Positions 44,336-57,700 are shown, counted from the stretch's first letter. The stretch: 64,000 nucleotides of DNA from Beroe forskalii (GCA_011033025.1 WFMF01000001.1:2285755-2349754), one strand, 5' to 3'. Notes: generated by a model from the sequence alone, not told the origin. Program-made: numbers and translations.

Positions 44336-47300
44336 CCTGAAATGGAAAGAGCGCATGGAGCTCTTGGACTAAAATGGAGTTGCTAAACCTTTCAATTAAA
44401 AAAGACAGAAAAAACATAAATGATCATTACTCAAGAGCTGTGTAAAATCCACAAAATTTCAATACTTAGAGTTTGAAGTAAATAAATCGGCACCCATCCA
44501 GTTTTCGGCATTAATTAGGTAATAATGACACACCCACAAGAAGTTGGGACCCGACCCAAATAAGCTTAAATTCGTGTAAGATTTGACCTATCGTACAACA
44601 AAATCGAAGTAAATAAAATTTGCTAATTGTGCGCGCGCACAAATTTGCCGCGCAAAATAATATCACTACAGAAGAAAATCGTTTGTCGCTCGTAAAACTG
44701 TATAGTGTTTCTTTTTTGTTCCAAAATCGGGCCAAGCTAATCGGCGAAACATTGACAGGATCGGGCCATGATTGGGGACTAAACGTTTGCAAAATTGGAA
44801 CATAATTGGAGACAAAATGTTGCTTGCATCCAAAGGGCTGAAAACCTCTGGGTATATGTCGAAATTTAGTCCAAATTTGAAATATTGCCAGTTAGATACT
44901 TGAAACTGATGATTATTTCTGATAGCTTGAGAGGTAAAAATTGGTATTGAATTGAGAGGTAAAAATTGTTTGGGTTTTTGAGTTTTACAGGAAAACCAGC
45001 GAAAACTGGCGAATATCATTGCTACAGTGGTGTCAAGTGCATAATTAATGACCAGATTCACCATTATTTGGACACCCATGGGACCTTTAGGTCAATTTAA
45101 GGGTTAAACACGGCCGTTTTGAAGCCAAATAAATGTGTGCTTTCTCCCTCTTCTCATGAATGACACCAGTGTGATGTGTCACTGATAATAATCCAGTGAC
45201 AGCAGTCTTCCGAATTCCTGACACCGATCAGCCTCATAACTCACTACTGACAGCAGTCTGGCGTATCACTGACACCAGTCTGGCGTATCACTGACACCAG
45301 TCTGGTGTATCACTGACACCAGTCTGACGTATCACTGACACCAGTCTGGCGTATTACTAACACCAGTCTGGCGTATCACTGACACCAGTCTGGCGTATCA
45401 CTGACACCAGTCTGGCGTTTCACTGACACCAGTCTGGCGTTTCACTGACACCAGTCTGGCGTATCACTGACACCAGTCTGGCGTATCACTGACATCAGTC
45501 TGGCGTATCACTGACACCATTCTGACGCATCACTGACAGCAGTCTGGAAAATCACTGACACCAGTCTGGCGTATCACTGACACCAGTGTGGCGTATCGCT
45601 GACACCAGTCTGGTGAATCACTGACACCAGTCTGGCATATCACTGACACCATTCTGGCATATCACTGACAGCAGTCTCGAAAATCACTGGCACCAGTCTG
45701 GCGTATCACTGACACCAGTCTGGCGTATTACTAACACCAGTCTGGCGTATCACTGACACCAGTCTGGCGTATCACTGACACCAGTCTGGCGTTTCACTGA
45801 CACCAGTCTGGCGTTTCACTGACACCAGTCTGGCGTATCACTGACACCAGTGTGGCGTATCGCTGACACCAGTCTGGCGTATCACTGACATCAGTCTGGC
45901 GTATCACTGACACCATTCTGACGCATCACTGACAGCAGTCTGGAAAATCACTGACACCAGTCTGGCGTATCACTGACACCAGTGTGGCGTATCGCTGACA
46001 CCAGTCTGGTGAATCACTGACACCAGTCTGGCATATCACTGACACCATTCTGGCGTATCACTGACAGCAGTCTGGAAAATCACTGGCACCAGTCTGGCGT
46101 ATCACTGACACCAGTCTGGCGTATCACTGACACGAGTCTGCGGTATCACTGACACCAGTCTGACGTATCACTGACACCATTCTGGCGTTACATCACTGAC
46201 AGCAGTCTGGCGTATCACTGACACCATTCTGACGCATCACTGACAGCAGTCTGGAAAATCACTGACACCAGTCTGGCGTATCACTGACACCAGTCTGGCG
46301 TATCACTGACACCAGTGTGGCGTATCGCTGACACCAGTCTGGTGAATCACTGACACCAGTCTGGCATATCACTGACACCATTCTGGCGTATCACTGACAG
46401 CAGTCTGGAAAATCACTGGCACCAGTCTGGCGTATCACTGACACCAGTCTGGCGTATCACTGACACGAGGCTGCGGTATCACTGACACCAGTCTGACGTA
46501 TCACTGACACCATTCTGGCGTTACATCACTGACAGCAGTCTGGAGAATCATTGACACCAGTCTGGCGTATCACTGACACCAGTCTGGCGTATCACTGACA
46601 CCAGTCTGGCGTATCACTGACACCAGTCTGCGAGTCTGGCGTCAGCGTGTCACAAAAACAAGATGGTACATCATTGACACCAGTCTGGCATGTCACTGAA
46701 ACCAGTCTGGCAGGTTTTGCAAGTTTTGGACGATTTGATGATTACTTCAATAGAAAATCGTAAAATTTTGGGCCAAAAATGAGGGCCCAAAAGATTTTAA
46801 AGAAAATTCGGACGTCCAGGGGAAGGGGTTTCTGAAATGTGGCTGTTTGCAGACAAGGAAGAGGGAGGGGTCTAGAATGGCTGAAATTTTGCAGACGTCC
46901 TTCATGGATGGCCCCATATATGAGGCCATGCAGTAATAACTAATGAGTGAAATGTTTTATATGCACAGAAAGAACTATCACAAAGATTAAATTATGTACT
47001 CACCGATTCTGACAGGTCTTTTCTCAAACCATTTACAACCTTATGAGATAAGATGATGAAATATGAATCAAGGAAAGTTAAAAGCAAACAGCATGTTACT
47101 ATCAGCAGTAATAATTACAAATCTGTTCATACTTTGTGTTCATAATTGTTAATACATTAGTGATGCATCAACAAAACAATGGTCGGTGATCGTGAGTTCA
47201 TGCCCCGATTAAAACTCAACTTAAATTTAATTCATTATAAAATAAAATAAAGTTTATTATGAATGAAATTTAATTGTGAGCCCGATGTTCAATATCTCAC

Positions 47301-50300
47301 GCAAAAAAGTTAACAAAATCCAATTAGATCATTAATTGCACTGAATGAAATGTTTTCTAAATTATGCTTTAGATTCATACTTAGCAATTATTCTACACAC
47401 TGCATACCATGCAAAAAAGGTTAAAATGGTTGACAGAAGAAAGTGTTCAATAGTGTGCTAAATTTATGGAATAATGAATTCATGGAATAATAAATTAAGT
47501 TATTTATAAATAAGTTAGTAAACAAATATTAATTTCAAAACAACATTAGGAAAACAAAACTAAAATTAAAACTATGTACAACTTATTACAACAAAATATT
47601 ATATGATAATGAACGATTAACTAACGAATGGGAGTGTGTTTAAATCGAAAATAATCACACGAGGGGTGAGCCGAGTTTGATAATTTTCGATAACACACGA
47701 TCCGTTTACATTGATCAGCCAAATGTTGGCTTCATCTGAAGTTTTATTTGAAAATAAATTCCTGTCAATTTCTGCAAGAGAATTCTCCAGGGGTGATGGC
47801 GAAATCGATTTCATTGATTTCATCCTCGGACTCTGAACAGCCGTGAAAGTAAGTAACTTCGTTACATGCAATCAAGTAAGCGGTGACAAGGTCAGAGAAT
47901 GGCTTGACATTGAGGTCAGGATTGTTTTTGGAGGAGGTAGCAGAGCAGGGGCGGCATTTTGACGACTGCTATGTGCCATACCCTTCAGTAATCAGTATTC
48001 GGATATCGCTATCTCAAACAAATCTCTGGGCCACATTCATAGACCAATGACCGGAGTGTTCATTGTAACCACTATACAGTACTAGCCACAGTTGTACTAC
48101 GTACATGCAGCGGAGGATGATCTGACCTTGAAAGCCTCCCTGACCTTGTGGGTATCTGATATCTCAATCCTCGAGGGTACCTCAATATCAATCACGCTTC
48201 TCTTCGCAATAATAAGATAATAAGGAGGGCTGTGTCGGGAGGAGTAAATCGCAAGGTCATGTTGGGAGGAGGTTGGGAGGATTCGTGTTTCGTTGGGTAA
48301 ACGACTTGGACACTCAAATGGCACCATTTCTCGATTAAATCCGGATAGAATCCACTGAATCAATCGCCTGGTCTTGATCTGAAATCATTCCATCTGAGGA
48401 ACCAAGATCGTCGTGATGTCCGGGTCTGTGAGGACTGAGGCTGTCTTCCAGAATGCATTTAAGAGAAATTGCCCTTCTTTTAGGAGCAGGACCCCCCTCT
48501 GATACAATCTCTTGATTGGTTCTGGAACCCAGTGCCTGGTCATGATCTGGAGTCATTGCATCTGAGGAAATAGGACCATCTTCTTGAGATTGTCCTCCGG
48601 ATTGCAACAGAGACATAGGCCTTCTTTCAGGAGCAGAATCCGCTTCTGGAACACTGCCAGTTGTTCGTGTACACATCGGAATACGCTTGAAAACAATAAC
48701 ATAATCCGAATAGAGGAAACTTGTATCTAAGTCGGGGTATTTGTCACACTTCTCCTGGATTATACTCAAATCATCCTGAGAAAGTTCACCAGTAAAAACT
48801 ATCTTCAAAAGGAAATAATTATTTCTTAAAGCAATGAGATGCTTTTCAACTAATTCTGGGTCAATTCCGTTAGACCCTGAATGAGGAGAATAAGACGAAA
48901 ATTCACTTTGGATGAGGCTTGCTTTGGGAATGAGAGATAAAACATCAGAATCTTCTGCCCGCATCATGTAGGATTTCCAAGCCTCCTCGGTAGGTGCTGG
49001 AACTGCCCTACTCTCTAGAAACTGCACAGCTTTCGTAGTGCAGTTAAACTGCGACTCCTCTGGGGATTCCCCTTTGCCCGAACAAAAGAACATCTCACAG
49101 AGGAAGAGCACAGCAAGCTTCTCACTGAGTTCATACCGGTAGGGCAAAGAGGCGCAGTCGAGGGACTTCTCCAGGCGGAACTGAGGGTTCCTCAAGAAGC
49201 CTGGGAGGAGTACAACGGTCTCTGATGTTCCTAGGGTCTCATGGAGTGGTTTGTCATGATGCATTATGAAAACAGGGTTCATGATACCATTAGAGTCGTC
49301 TAGAAACGAATGTGGAGCATCTAATAACACCCTTTTCCTTTTCTGTCTTATGGAGTTGGGGTCTGGTGGTGTTGGACGAGCCTATGAAAAGAAAAATTGA
49401 TGATAATAGTTAAAACTACAATCCTTGATTAGATACAAAATTGTATAAAATTATGTTCAAAATCTTCTAGGGAGCTATGCTAATTTTGAGGCTTAAAATT
49501 GAATTTCAATTTCAATTTTAATAATTTCATATAGAATTTTACCTTATCGGCCTTTATTTAGCTTTTTTAAAATTTAACAAAAATCGAATTTTTTGAATTT
49601 TAATATAAGTTTTAAAACAAAAAATTTTGCTCAAAAATAACCACAAAAGCAACATTTACAAAACTCAAATACTGGTCTAATATATTTTCAATAATCTATA
49701 ACAACATGAAGAAGCAAGCTTTCTTGACTGTGCTTTAGCGAAAGCACTCCAGCTAAAATCCACCTTTTTATTAGTATTATAGGCAAATAATTTCTTTGTC
49801 AATAATTGTGCAGTGACTCTGGTAATACTAAACATTTACATATCAGCTTCTTACCAGCAGTGTTTCAAGTCCCCCTTCATGTTCTGCAACTTTCTTTCGT
49901 ATCTTAACTCTTCTGACTGGCTCCTGGGGAATTAAACCATCAATTTCATATTTGAGAATATTTGAGTTTCACTGAAAGGATCAATGATCACTTCAAACAA
50001 CATCAGATTATTAGACAAAGAAAATAACCAAGATTAAAGAAAGCTGGGGCTTTAATTGTCAGTAGATCACAAAGTTTTCCAATCACAATGTTTTCCAAAT
50101 ATATGACAATATTTTCAATTTCAATAGTCCATATTGAGAACTGACTAACCATGGGTGGGAGGCACCTCACATTGGTGATATCAACCTCATCCATCCTATG
50201 GGTGTCTGAGTCTGCTTTGCACACCTGCAGGACGCCCCTATATTGTGTTCCAATCACACCATAAAAAACCTCCCAGTGAAGCTTCCTAAACTTAGCAGCC

Positions 50301-50358
50301 TGGGGGAGCACAGTGGTGATAGACATATCTTAAACTTTAAAACACTACACAATGCAAT
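44336..50358. repeat. segmental duplication copy 2 (upstream of TOP2)
   Basis: Same-orientation counterpart of 30,199-36,766. This copy keeps the full upstream gene (its first exon lies just outside the duplicated part), lacks the 1.67-kb transposon, has about twice as many 22-bp repeats, and contains extra unique sequence near 47,880-48,100. Confidence 0.93.
45150..46715. repeat. 22-bp minisatellite, expanded allele with higher-order structure
   Basis: About 70 units of TGACACCAGTCTGGCGTATCAC. The marker variant TCTGACGCAT followed by AGCAGTCTGGAAAATC occurs at 45,521, 45,917 and 46,228, whereas its counterpart occurs once in copy 1. Spacings are about 396 and 311 bp, that is 18 and 14 units, showing block-wise amplification. 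Confidence 0.95.
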
Positions 50359-51065
50359 CGAATTTGATAGTGTATGACTATCATGAATGTTATATTTATC
50401 TAAATATTACAAGAAACATGGCGTTTAATTGTTACAATAATAAGGATGTTCTGATAAAGTTAGGAAAGAAGTCCTTATTCTACACACCACACCTTAGGGA
50501 GCCCATCGAAGAAGGATGAAGGTCTGTTACAGGGAAGAAGGATGTTCAGTTTAGCAAGGGTTTGATCAGCAGTGAACTCGTCAAGCATACCACAGAACCT
50601 CTCAAAGAAGATTGCTTCAGTTGTATCCTCAGATAGGTTGTCAATGTTCTCATGACGCATGAACTTCTTTGGAATCCGCCCACAAGGAATTATCCTTAGG
50701 TCCTTGTGAGAGGCAAGGAACTTCAGCACTCTACTAACTGCATTCTCACGGGCCACAGATACAGTTCTTCCATTTCCCCTTGCCACTTTAACTCCATTGA
50801 TCAGCAGCTGAATGTATATCTTGTTCTTACTCTTTTCCAGGATTTCATACCCCACTGGGACTCCTCGGCTTCTTGTAATGCCCTTCATTACTTTCATGGG
50901 GGTGATCTTGTTTGGGAAGATTCCCAGGTACCCATCCAGATTAAGCTCCTTCAAGGTCACAGCAGTGTTAAGCTCACAATTGTCTACTGAGTCTTCATGT
51001 CGTAAAAGTGTCCAGAAGCATCTTGTTTCTTCAATCATCTTATTCTTCTTTGCATTTCGACCCAT
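48335..51065 (-). CDS. four-exon gene, dsRNA-binding-like N-terminal exon, function unknown
   Basis: Exons 50,493-51,065 (191 codons from ATG), 50,150-50,299 (50), 49,855-49,923 (23) and 48,335-49,381 (348 plus stop TAA) all join in phase 0 with GT/AG sites, giving about 612 residues. In exon 1, residues ~70-118 (GVPVGYEILE...GNGRTVSVARENAVSRVLKF) have the spacing of a double-stranded-RNA-binding fold, though the usual lysine helix is weak. Exon 3 is basic (RRVKIRKKVAEHEGG). Exon 4 has Ser/Pro-rich, nuclear-signal-like APKRRAISLK segments. I cannot name it. A frame overlapping the stop (48,097-48,363) continues for 80 codons, so the original C terminus may have been longer. Its last three exons are duplicated in TOP2 intron 11. 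Confidence 0.72.
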
Positions 51066-51888
51066 ACTACTAATTGATGGAAAACAAGACTAAATGCATT
51101 GAGAATTGCAAAAAGCATTGATAAAAAAGCAGTTACCTTAAATAATTAATTGATAGAATGATCAAGATAGCAATTGTCAGATGTTACCTGACCCCCTCGC
51201 TTCTGACTACATCAGACAAGAAAATAAAGATTGGAAAACCAATGCAATCTAGACTAGTATGAAGTACCAATGATATCAATTTGGAATCATTAAAAAGGTG
51301 ATATTTATTTTTGATTTTTAAATCATTGAAAAAAATATGTTGAAAAGGAATACAACATTAAGTGACATATATTTACCGAACAAGTGATATAACTAATTGT
51401 TGTATTGTCAGGCGCTGTTTGACTCTTTTTGTTTTTGCTTTTTCTCTGCATATGCAAGACAGAAGTATCCCGATACACGTGTGTATACGAGCCGCGCACT
51501 TCCCTATGAGGAAGTGCGAAGCTCGATGCGAACATGGAACAAGGTTATAAGTGTTTGTCGTGTTTAGCAACGCTACACGCTACGCGTACGCCTAGGCCTA
51601 GGGAAACGATGCGCGCGCGTACTTGCTAAACACTTAGATCTTTAATGGATTCCTCCCCTGGCGGCCTGGCCCTAGCGCGCAACATGAATACTCGGATCCG
51701 ATCAAGGATTCCAAGTTGGAGGTTCGTGTTGGCAACAGCTATGTGCAGTCCCTGTTTGTTGTCGAAAAGTCACACGTACACACACGCGCGCAAAATAGAT
51801 CCTACACACAGTGGCTGCATAGGAACAAATTATCGCGCGATCGCGAATTTCGCGCGCTCCGAAAAAGAATTTGCAAACATTCAGCGCA
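51066..51888. other. intergenic, CpG-rich patch
   Basis: Upstream of the four-exon gene. No exon is supported. A small hairpin lies at 51,493-51,521 (GCGCACTTCC...GGAAGTGCG), and several CGCGCG tracts occur from 51,580 to 51,870. Confidence 0.4.
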
Positions 51889-51950
51889 AAATTTGCCAAA
51901 TGTGACACTGCGCGGCGCCTGTGCCGCGCGGTGTCACAATTTGGCAATTT
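51889..51950. repeat. 62-bp palindrome
   Basis: AAATTTGCCAAATGTGACAC...GCGCGGC faces its reverse complement GCCGCGCGGTGTCACAATTT around a short CCTGT loop. With GC-rich inner arms it would form a stable hairpin. Probably the remnant of a small foldback element. Confidence 0.8.
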
Positions 51951-53540
51951 TTGATTTTTTTTGAATTTGTGTGAATTCCGCCGCGTAATTCAGACTTCGG
52001 ATTCTTAATTTGATAATTACGTTGCAATGCTGAATGCAACCATTGAATATTGTGATTGAATATTGTGATTAGTAAATTGCTGCTTGCCTAGTGAAATCCT
52101 CGGATCCGTTCAAATCATTAAAACCCGGAATGTTAACCTTTATATTCGCAAAGGTTTATAACGTCGAGTCTATTTATAAGGACCCGGAATGTTAACCTTT
52201 GACCTTTTAAGCTTTTATATTTGTTTTGGAAAAGGCAAAATCCTCGGTTAGAATTTAAAATTAGGACCTGTAAGTGGAATTTCCTTTTTTCAATTTATAC
52301 CTTAAAAGTCACGAAGGCCAAATCCTGGAGCGAGTCCATTTATAAGGACCTCGAATATGATCTTGAAGTTTGAAATTGCTAAGTCAAGATCCTCGAGACC
52401 GTTTACAAGGACCTGGAATGTTTTTAGGTACGTTTAACCTTTAAAATATCAGAGTGAAGTCCTCAAGCTGCCGGGATTTTCAATTTTTTTGATTGTGCCG
52501 TGCTTGATAAACGAATATCTTTATTTCAAAGTGTTCGGACTTTGCTCTTAACCACGGCCACAGTATTTTAGGATCTTGGTTAGGGTTTTCATGAGGACCA
52601 GGGTCTGTATAACTATTATAAAACTATAGATTCGCATTCACAAGAAATATCTTATTTGTACAATTCACAATTATCATAATCAGTGCATTTATAGGTATAC
52701 CTTTATCAGTTTAATAGTTAACGAGCATGATTTAGATTATGAATGAGCCGAGCAATAGCATTAAGCGGCATCAATCATAATCATATCCATCAGCATTATG
52801 ATCTTGAGCGATGAATTCAAATTCAAAAGTGTCAGTGCCGCCTTTTCCATATTTCTATTTCACTTTGAAAATACAAAACACGTCCCGCTACAAAACTCCC
52901 GCATTTTATAATCGTACGAAACCTTGGGCTACATTAAGTACCGCCGTATAATGATGTACGTAATATTTTAACAATATTCCCACTGAATGTTTGGAATCTG
53001 CCACTTTGATACACCCTTTTCCTCGAAAGAAATCAGACAATTCCTTATACTCCTTAATTTCATAAATATTTTGTGGTTCCCGTAGTCTGGCGTAAGGAAA
53101 CACCCAGCTCCGCCTCCAGCTATCATGACTTCAAAGCCATGAGTTGCAGTGTGACTGTTAGTGTTAGATCATCATCTAATTCTGCCGTTCTAATGTTATT
53201 GTTTATATTTCCCTGCAGTACAAAAGTAGGAACAGCTATTTTATGATATGCTCATTATATGCTTTGAGTGACGAGTGAGAAAGAGATACTCAATGCTTTC
53301 TTATTGCTCCATCGGTATCCTTTAAACTTTTAAAGCTTAAATCCTGAGACGTACGATCGCGCGGAAAATCATCGCGCAAATAACGGACGTACAATTCTTC
53401 GCGCGATCATTTCGCATTTTAGTACCAAACCTACCTTCCTAAAAACTGATCCATTAACTATAATTGAAATTCATCAAGATTTCTCTCAAAAGGCAACACC
53501 TACCTGTGATATGTCTAATTGTGTGGTAAATAGAAATTAC
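51951..53540. repeat. intergenic with degenerate ~60-bp repeats
   Basis: Between about 52,090 and 52,450 the phrases AGGACCCGGAATGTTAACCTT, TCCTCGG/AAGTCCTC and TTTATAAGGACC recur four to five times, outlining an old tandem repeat. The rest is AT-rich, with no supported gene. A minus-strand frame at 52,906-53,103 lacks a matching splice context. Confidence 0.45.
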
Positions 53541-53648
53541 CAGCCGACAGAAATTTCCATGAAATGGGGCCCGGATGCCATTGCCAGGAAAAACATAGTA
53601 CAGACTTGTTCTGAGAATAGCAGAAAATCGTGATCCATCAGCCGCCAT
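53541..53648 (-). CDS. possible first coding exon, unknown gene
   Basis: The ATG in a GTAATGGCGGCTGATGG context starts 36 codons (MAADGSRFSAILRTSLYYVF...) that end at a GTAATT donor. The MAADG start and a slightly hydrophobic, basic N-terminus resemble a first exon, possibly with a targeting sequence. No matching second exon was found, so this is tentative. Confidence 0.3.
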
Positions 53649-53954
53649 TACACGTGAGGAAGGGAAACGTTTGCCATTTCCTCTTCATCCCGAGTGCAAG
53701 GATGTGCTGCACACAAGAATACGGGGTGAGACATCATTAATTCTTCAAATTTACCAGTACAATCAATTGAGTGACGCAATTCTGAACAGCCTATCATTCG
53801 TGACGTGTATGATCAGCTTCTATCTCATCCTACTGACTAATTAGACAATAAAGGTGAAACTTTAGTAATCAGATCACCCCATCAGGCCTGGAATTTCTCT
53901 TTGACGTGTTAGCTACACTCAATCTGATTGTTTACCTTACTCTCGATCGTCCCA

Positions 53955-54104
53955 TCCACTCAGCATCAAGACGGCCCCCACCTGATAGCTTTGGGATGCT
54001 GTGAGTGGCTAGCCGGTGCAGAAGAAGCCCCATGCAAACATCCAATCAGCATCAAGACTTTCCCCACCTGATAGCTTTGGGCAGCTGTGAGTGGCTAGCC
54101 TCTT
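53955..54104. repeat. two ~55-bp direct repeats
   Basis: ATCAAGAC...CCCACCTGATAGCTTTGGG...GCTGTGAGTGGCTAGCC occurs at about 53,968-54,014 and 54,049-54,102, about 85 bp apart, with small differences. No gene is nearby. Confidence 0.75.
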
Positions 54105-55309
54105 GGAGGAGCTTTGGAGGAGCGTGATTTTTCATCGCTCTTCTCTGTTCATGTTATAGGGGGTCAGAATTGCGTCTGCAGCTATATTTTCATAGAATTG
54201 ATATGTTGTTTTTCAGTCGCATATCCCGTTTCAGCTATACGTTTCAGACAGCACTTTTTGACCAGCCATTTCATAACCAGCATTCCTAACACTTATAATA
54301 GTTAACGACCGGCTTCTAATTTTAATGTGGCAACAGCTGTTCCCAACGAGTAAATTTGTAATTGTAGGTATTATAATCAGGATTTTTAAACAAGATCATG
54401 CTGTATACATGATATAAAGGCTGTTTTGATCATGACTGGATGTTTTAATTCAGTAATACCTACTACCTATATCAGTCGTTCTATAAATGGGGTAGGTACT
54501 GGTTCTGATATAGTGATAAGACCAAATTTTTTAAACCATTTTAACTTTTAAACCGACCTAACTTTCCGCAGGAAAACACAATACCTATACCTAAGTCCTA
54601 AAATATGGAAGTGGAACACGCAATCTCAATATCGGATTCGGAGCTTCAAAGTGATCTGTTTGGGTTTTATTTTATCTGAGGTTATTTTTTTACGATCTAA
54701 CTTTCAACATTTTATTTCGTACACAAGCACGATCATGCATTTGACCATGCACATTTGAGGCCAATCGTCGGAGGCTGTACGTACGTTTTGGTACGACTAA
54801 TGGATTACCATAACCATTGGACAAGATTCACAACTCTAATGACCATTCTAGTTTTTAATACAATCTTCAATAAATGAATTTAGATTATACTTATACTAGC
54901 AGGCCCGTTGGGCTTCGCGCCACCTCGTTCGATGCTAGCCATACCCGTCCTCTATCTTCAGATCTTGAATTTCATTTGAAAAACAGTAAACACACCGTTC
55001 TTTCAAACGCTACAATGCAGCAGTCAACAACGTATCAGAAAGCACTCTCAAAGAACTGATTATCATCTGCACGTGCGAAAATTGGTTTCCATAGCAACGG
55101 CGCCTCATTTCTCCCTTTTGCCTTTGTTTCTCTTGATATTTACTTGGCAAGCTCAAATTTAATGGTGTGCGCCCGCACAGACAAACATTATTCACGTGTG
55201 AATTCATTTTATATATAAGATCATATTTATAATTACTAGTCGGTTCCCGTCCTACGGACGGCGAATGATGGCAGCCGCATGAGCTAACGGACACATGTCC
55301 CTTCGACAG
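54105..55309. other. intergenic with dispersed-repeat ends
   Basis: No gene is supported. ACTAGCAGGCCCGTTGGGCTTCG (54,895) and ACTAGTCGGTTCCCGTCCTACGG (55,236) look like the ends of dispersed repeats that carry CCCGT...ACGG cores, but the element boundaries are unclear. Confidence 0.35.
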
Positions 55310-55945
55310 TGATTTGACCGTGCGAGTTTGGAGGGGAAATTCGAAACTTTAATTTCTGCGAAGAAAAAAGTTTCCCACGCCCCCGACGGGAACCTAATAT
55401 TGCCGACAATATTCTCAAAACCTTTACTCATCATAAGCAACTCCATGGCGAAGGAATTTTGAAAAAAATCGAAAATATTTTTTTTGCGAAAAAAAGGGCG
55501 TGGCCTCCCACGCCCCTTAGGGTGACCCAATAATTCGGACAAAATTCTCAAAACTTTTATTTATCATAAGCAACTTGATGGTGAAGGAATTTTGAAAAAA
55601 TTCGAAAGTTTAATTTTTGCGAAAAAAAGGGCGTGGCCTCCCACGCTCCTTAGAGTGACCCAATAATTCGGACAAAATTCTCAAACTTTTTATTTATCAT
55701 AAGCAACTCAATGGCGAAGGAATTTTTAAAAAATTCGAAAGTTTAATTTTTGCGAAAAAAAGGGCGTGGCCCCCCACGCCCTTCAGGGTGACCCAATAAT
55801 TCGGACAAAATTCTCAAAATTTTTATTCATCATAAGCAACTCGATGGCGAAGGAATTTTGAAAAAATTCGAAACTTTAATTTTTGCGGAAAAAAAGGGCG
55901 TGGCCCCCATGCCCCTCAGGGTGGCCGAAAAAATGTCTCATTATT
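55310..55945. repeat. 133-bp tandem repeat, four to five copies
   Basis: The GGGCGTGGCC core recurs at 55,496, 55,629, 55,762 and 55,896, a period of 133-134 bp, and a more diverged first unit starts near 55,320. Each unit contains a GGGCGTGG...CCACGCCC inverted pair, an A-rich stretch, and CATAAGCAACTCGATGGCGAAGG. Units are about 90% alike. Confidence 0.93.
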
Positions 55946-57700
55946 TTTCTGATTTATTGTAACTTTCTTACAACACGATTAAAAGATAATTTTGATGCTA
56001 ACTTGAAAACGAATCGCCATAAATAAATAAATAAATATATATATATTAACAACACGCATTATATATAGTAAGATGGTCGCAGGTGTTAGAATTTTGACGA
56101 TCTTCGGACAAGCATCACGAAATGGCACGCTACAGCCTGAGCCAGTATAACAGGAGCAGCGTATCTAAACTTTGGATCAGTAGGTATTTTTAACGTTTTT
56201 TCAATTCCATTTCTATTGTAATTGAATGCGACGAGATAGGATTGTACGGAATCAGAATTTTTGCATGTGTGATCCAGGGCTTCATGGACTATAGAGTCAA
56301 TAATTTATAATTATAACGTCGAGCGTTTCTAGACAATGATTTTAAGCTTTTGAAATTAATGTTCAGATTATTCTAATTCTATCATTTTATCCATTATCAC
56401 ACAATCACAGCATATTTGCTATTGTGAAATTGACTCGACTGTCGGATCATTATACTCAATTTTACCTATACTCTAACGTTTTCTGCCGTTATGCTCAGTT
56501 ATTTTCAGTCCGTTATGCTCCTGAACTTCTTGAACTTGATGTTGGAAAGTTACTGGTCGATGTGCTGGGATTCCAGAACTTCCTTGACAGAAAATCTCGG
56601 ACGGAAGCTGGAGATCATGAGATTGGGCAGCAGCAGTCTCTCCACTCTCGAACATGGAATCCTCAACGACGACAGAAACTGTGCATGGTACAGCGTTTTT
56701 AAAAAGTACGGCGTTTAATGAGACTGAGAGTGAGTTCGAGGAAATGTTGACAGTTGCAACGGGTGCAAGCTGACGTTGGGTCGTTGGGAATAGGAATACG
56801 ACGGGTTTGAATATTCAGCGCTGAGGTAATAAAATATTGCCAATTATTTAGCTATTAATTGAGGAGTGAATAGTGATCAATAAGTTATTAACCAATCGAA
56901 AGCCGAACGCATAACTTTTAACGCAGGACGGTGGTGCTTATCAGTGTCAAATAGGAATATCTGAATATAGGAATATAACCTACTCCGATCAGGCCAGTGC
57001 TGATTTTAATTGCCAAATGCCACGTCATCTGTTTATCAAGCTATAATAAAGTATAAGAGTATAATGATTTGAACTTTTTCGTTGTGATGTCTGTACGGTG
57101 AATATGTTTATTTAATTTCCTGTTTCGTTATTATAATGTGACAAAGTTTGTTTCCATTATCCAGCTAGAGCTATCCATATGAATATGATTTAACGATCGT
57201 AGTACGAATCAGGAAAGAGAAAATGCGCAAAATTATACTGTGCGCGTTCTCTCTTTCAGTTTCTGCAAACGCGAAATGGCGAAAAAATCTTTCGGGTGTT
57301 CATTTTGACGGCCAATTTTGAATATGATCGCCTAGTTTCGCCTTGTCAAACCAAAAATAAAATTAAAGATAAAGCCTTGAATTCTAATATGCCGAAGGTT
57401 TCAAGATGGACATTTGAATACTTTTTGAGTTATGGCCCTATGAAAAAGCCTTATTTTCGCGCATTTTCATCGAGAGATAACTCGGCTTTGGAATGGACTT
57501 AGGAGACGAGAGAAAAAACATCGAATAGGGCTATCTTTCCTCTAAACAATGCAAAAAACCCATTGCTGTGAGTTTTTAGGAATTTCTTCGAGGTGCCTTC
57601 AAACACGGTACACTGTACGTACGTCGTAAAATTGTCCGCGCGCCGCGGAAATAATTTGTTCGCTTTGTCGTAAAAGCGTACACACACACCTATGCGGGCT
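55946..57700. other. intergenic, no supported gene
   Basis: Contains an AAAT/AT microsatellite (56,022-56,048). Frames at 56,424-56,718 overlap each other in several phases and on both strands without splice support or recognisable domains. Otherwise AT-rich. Confidence 0.4.

Noticed and set aside
31040..46715. CRISPR-like regular repeats
   Set aside because: The 22-bp units are contiguous with no unique spacers; this is a eukaryotic minisatellite.
52906..53103. 65-codon minus-strand frame as exon 2 of the 53,541 candidate
   Set aside because: No acceptor gives a phase matching the candidate first exon.
56424..56718. Overlapping frames on both strands
   Set aside because: Competing frames, no splice sites and no recognisable domain.
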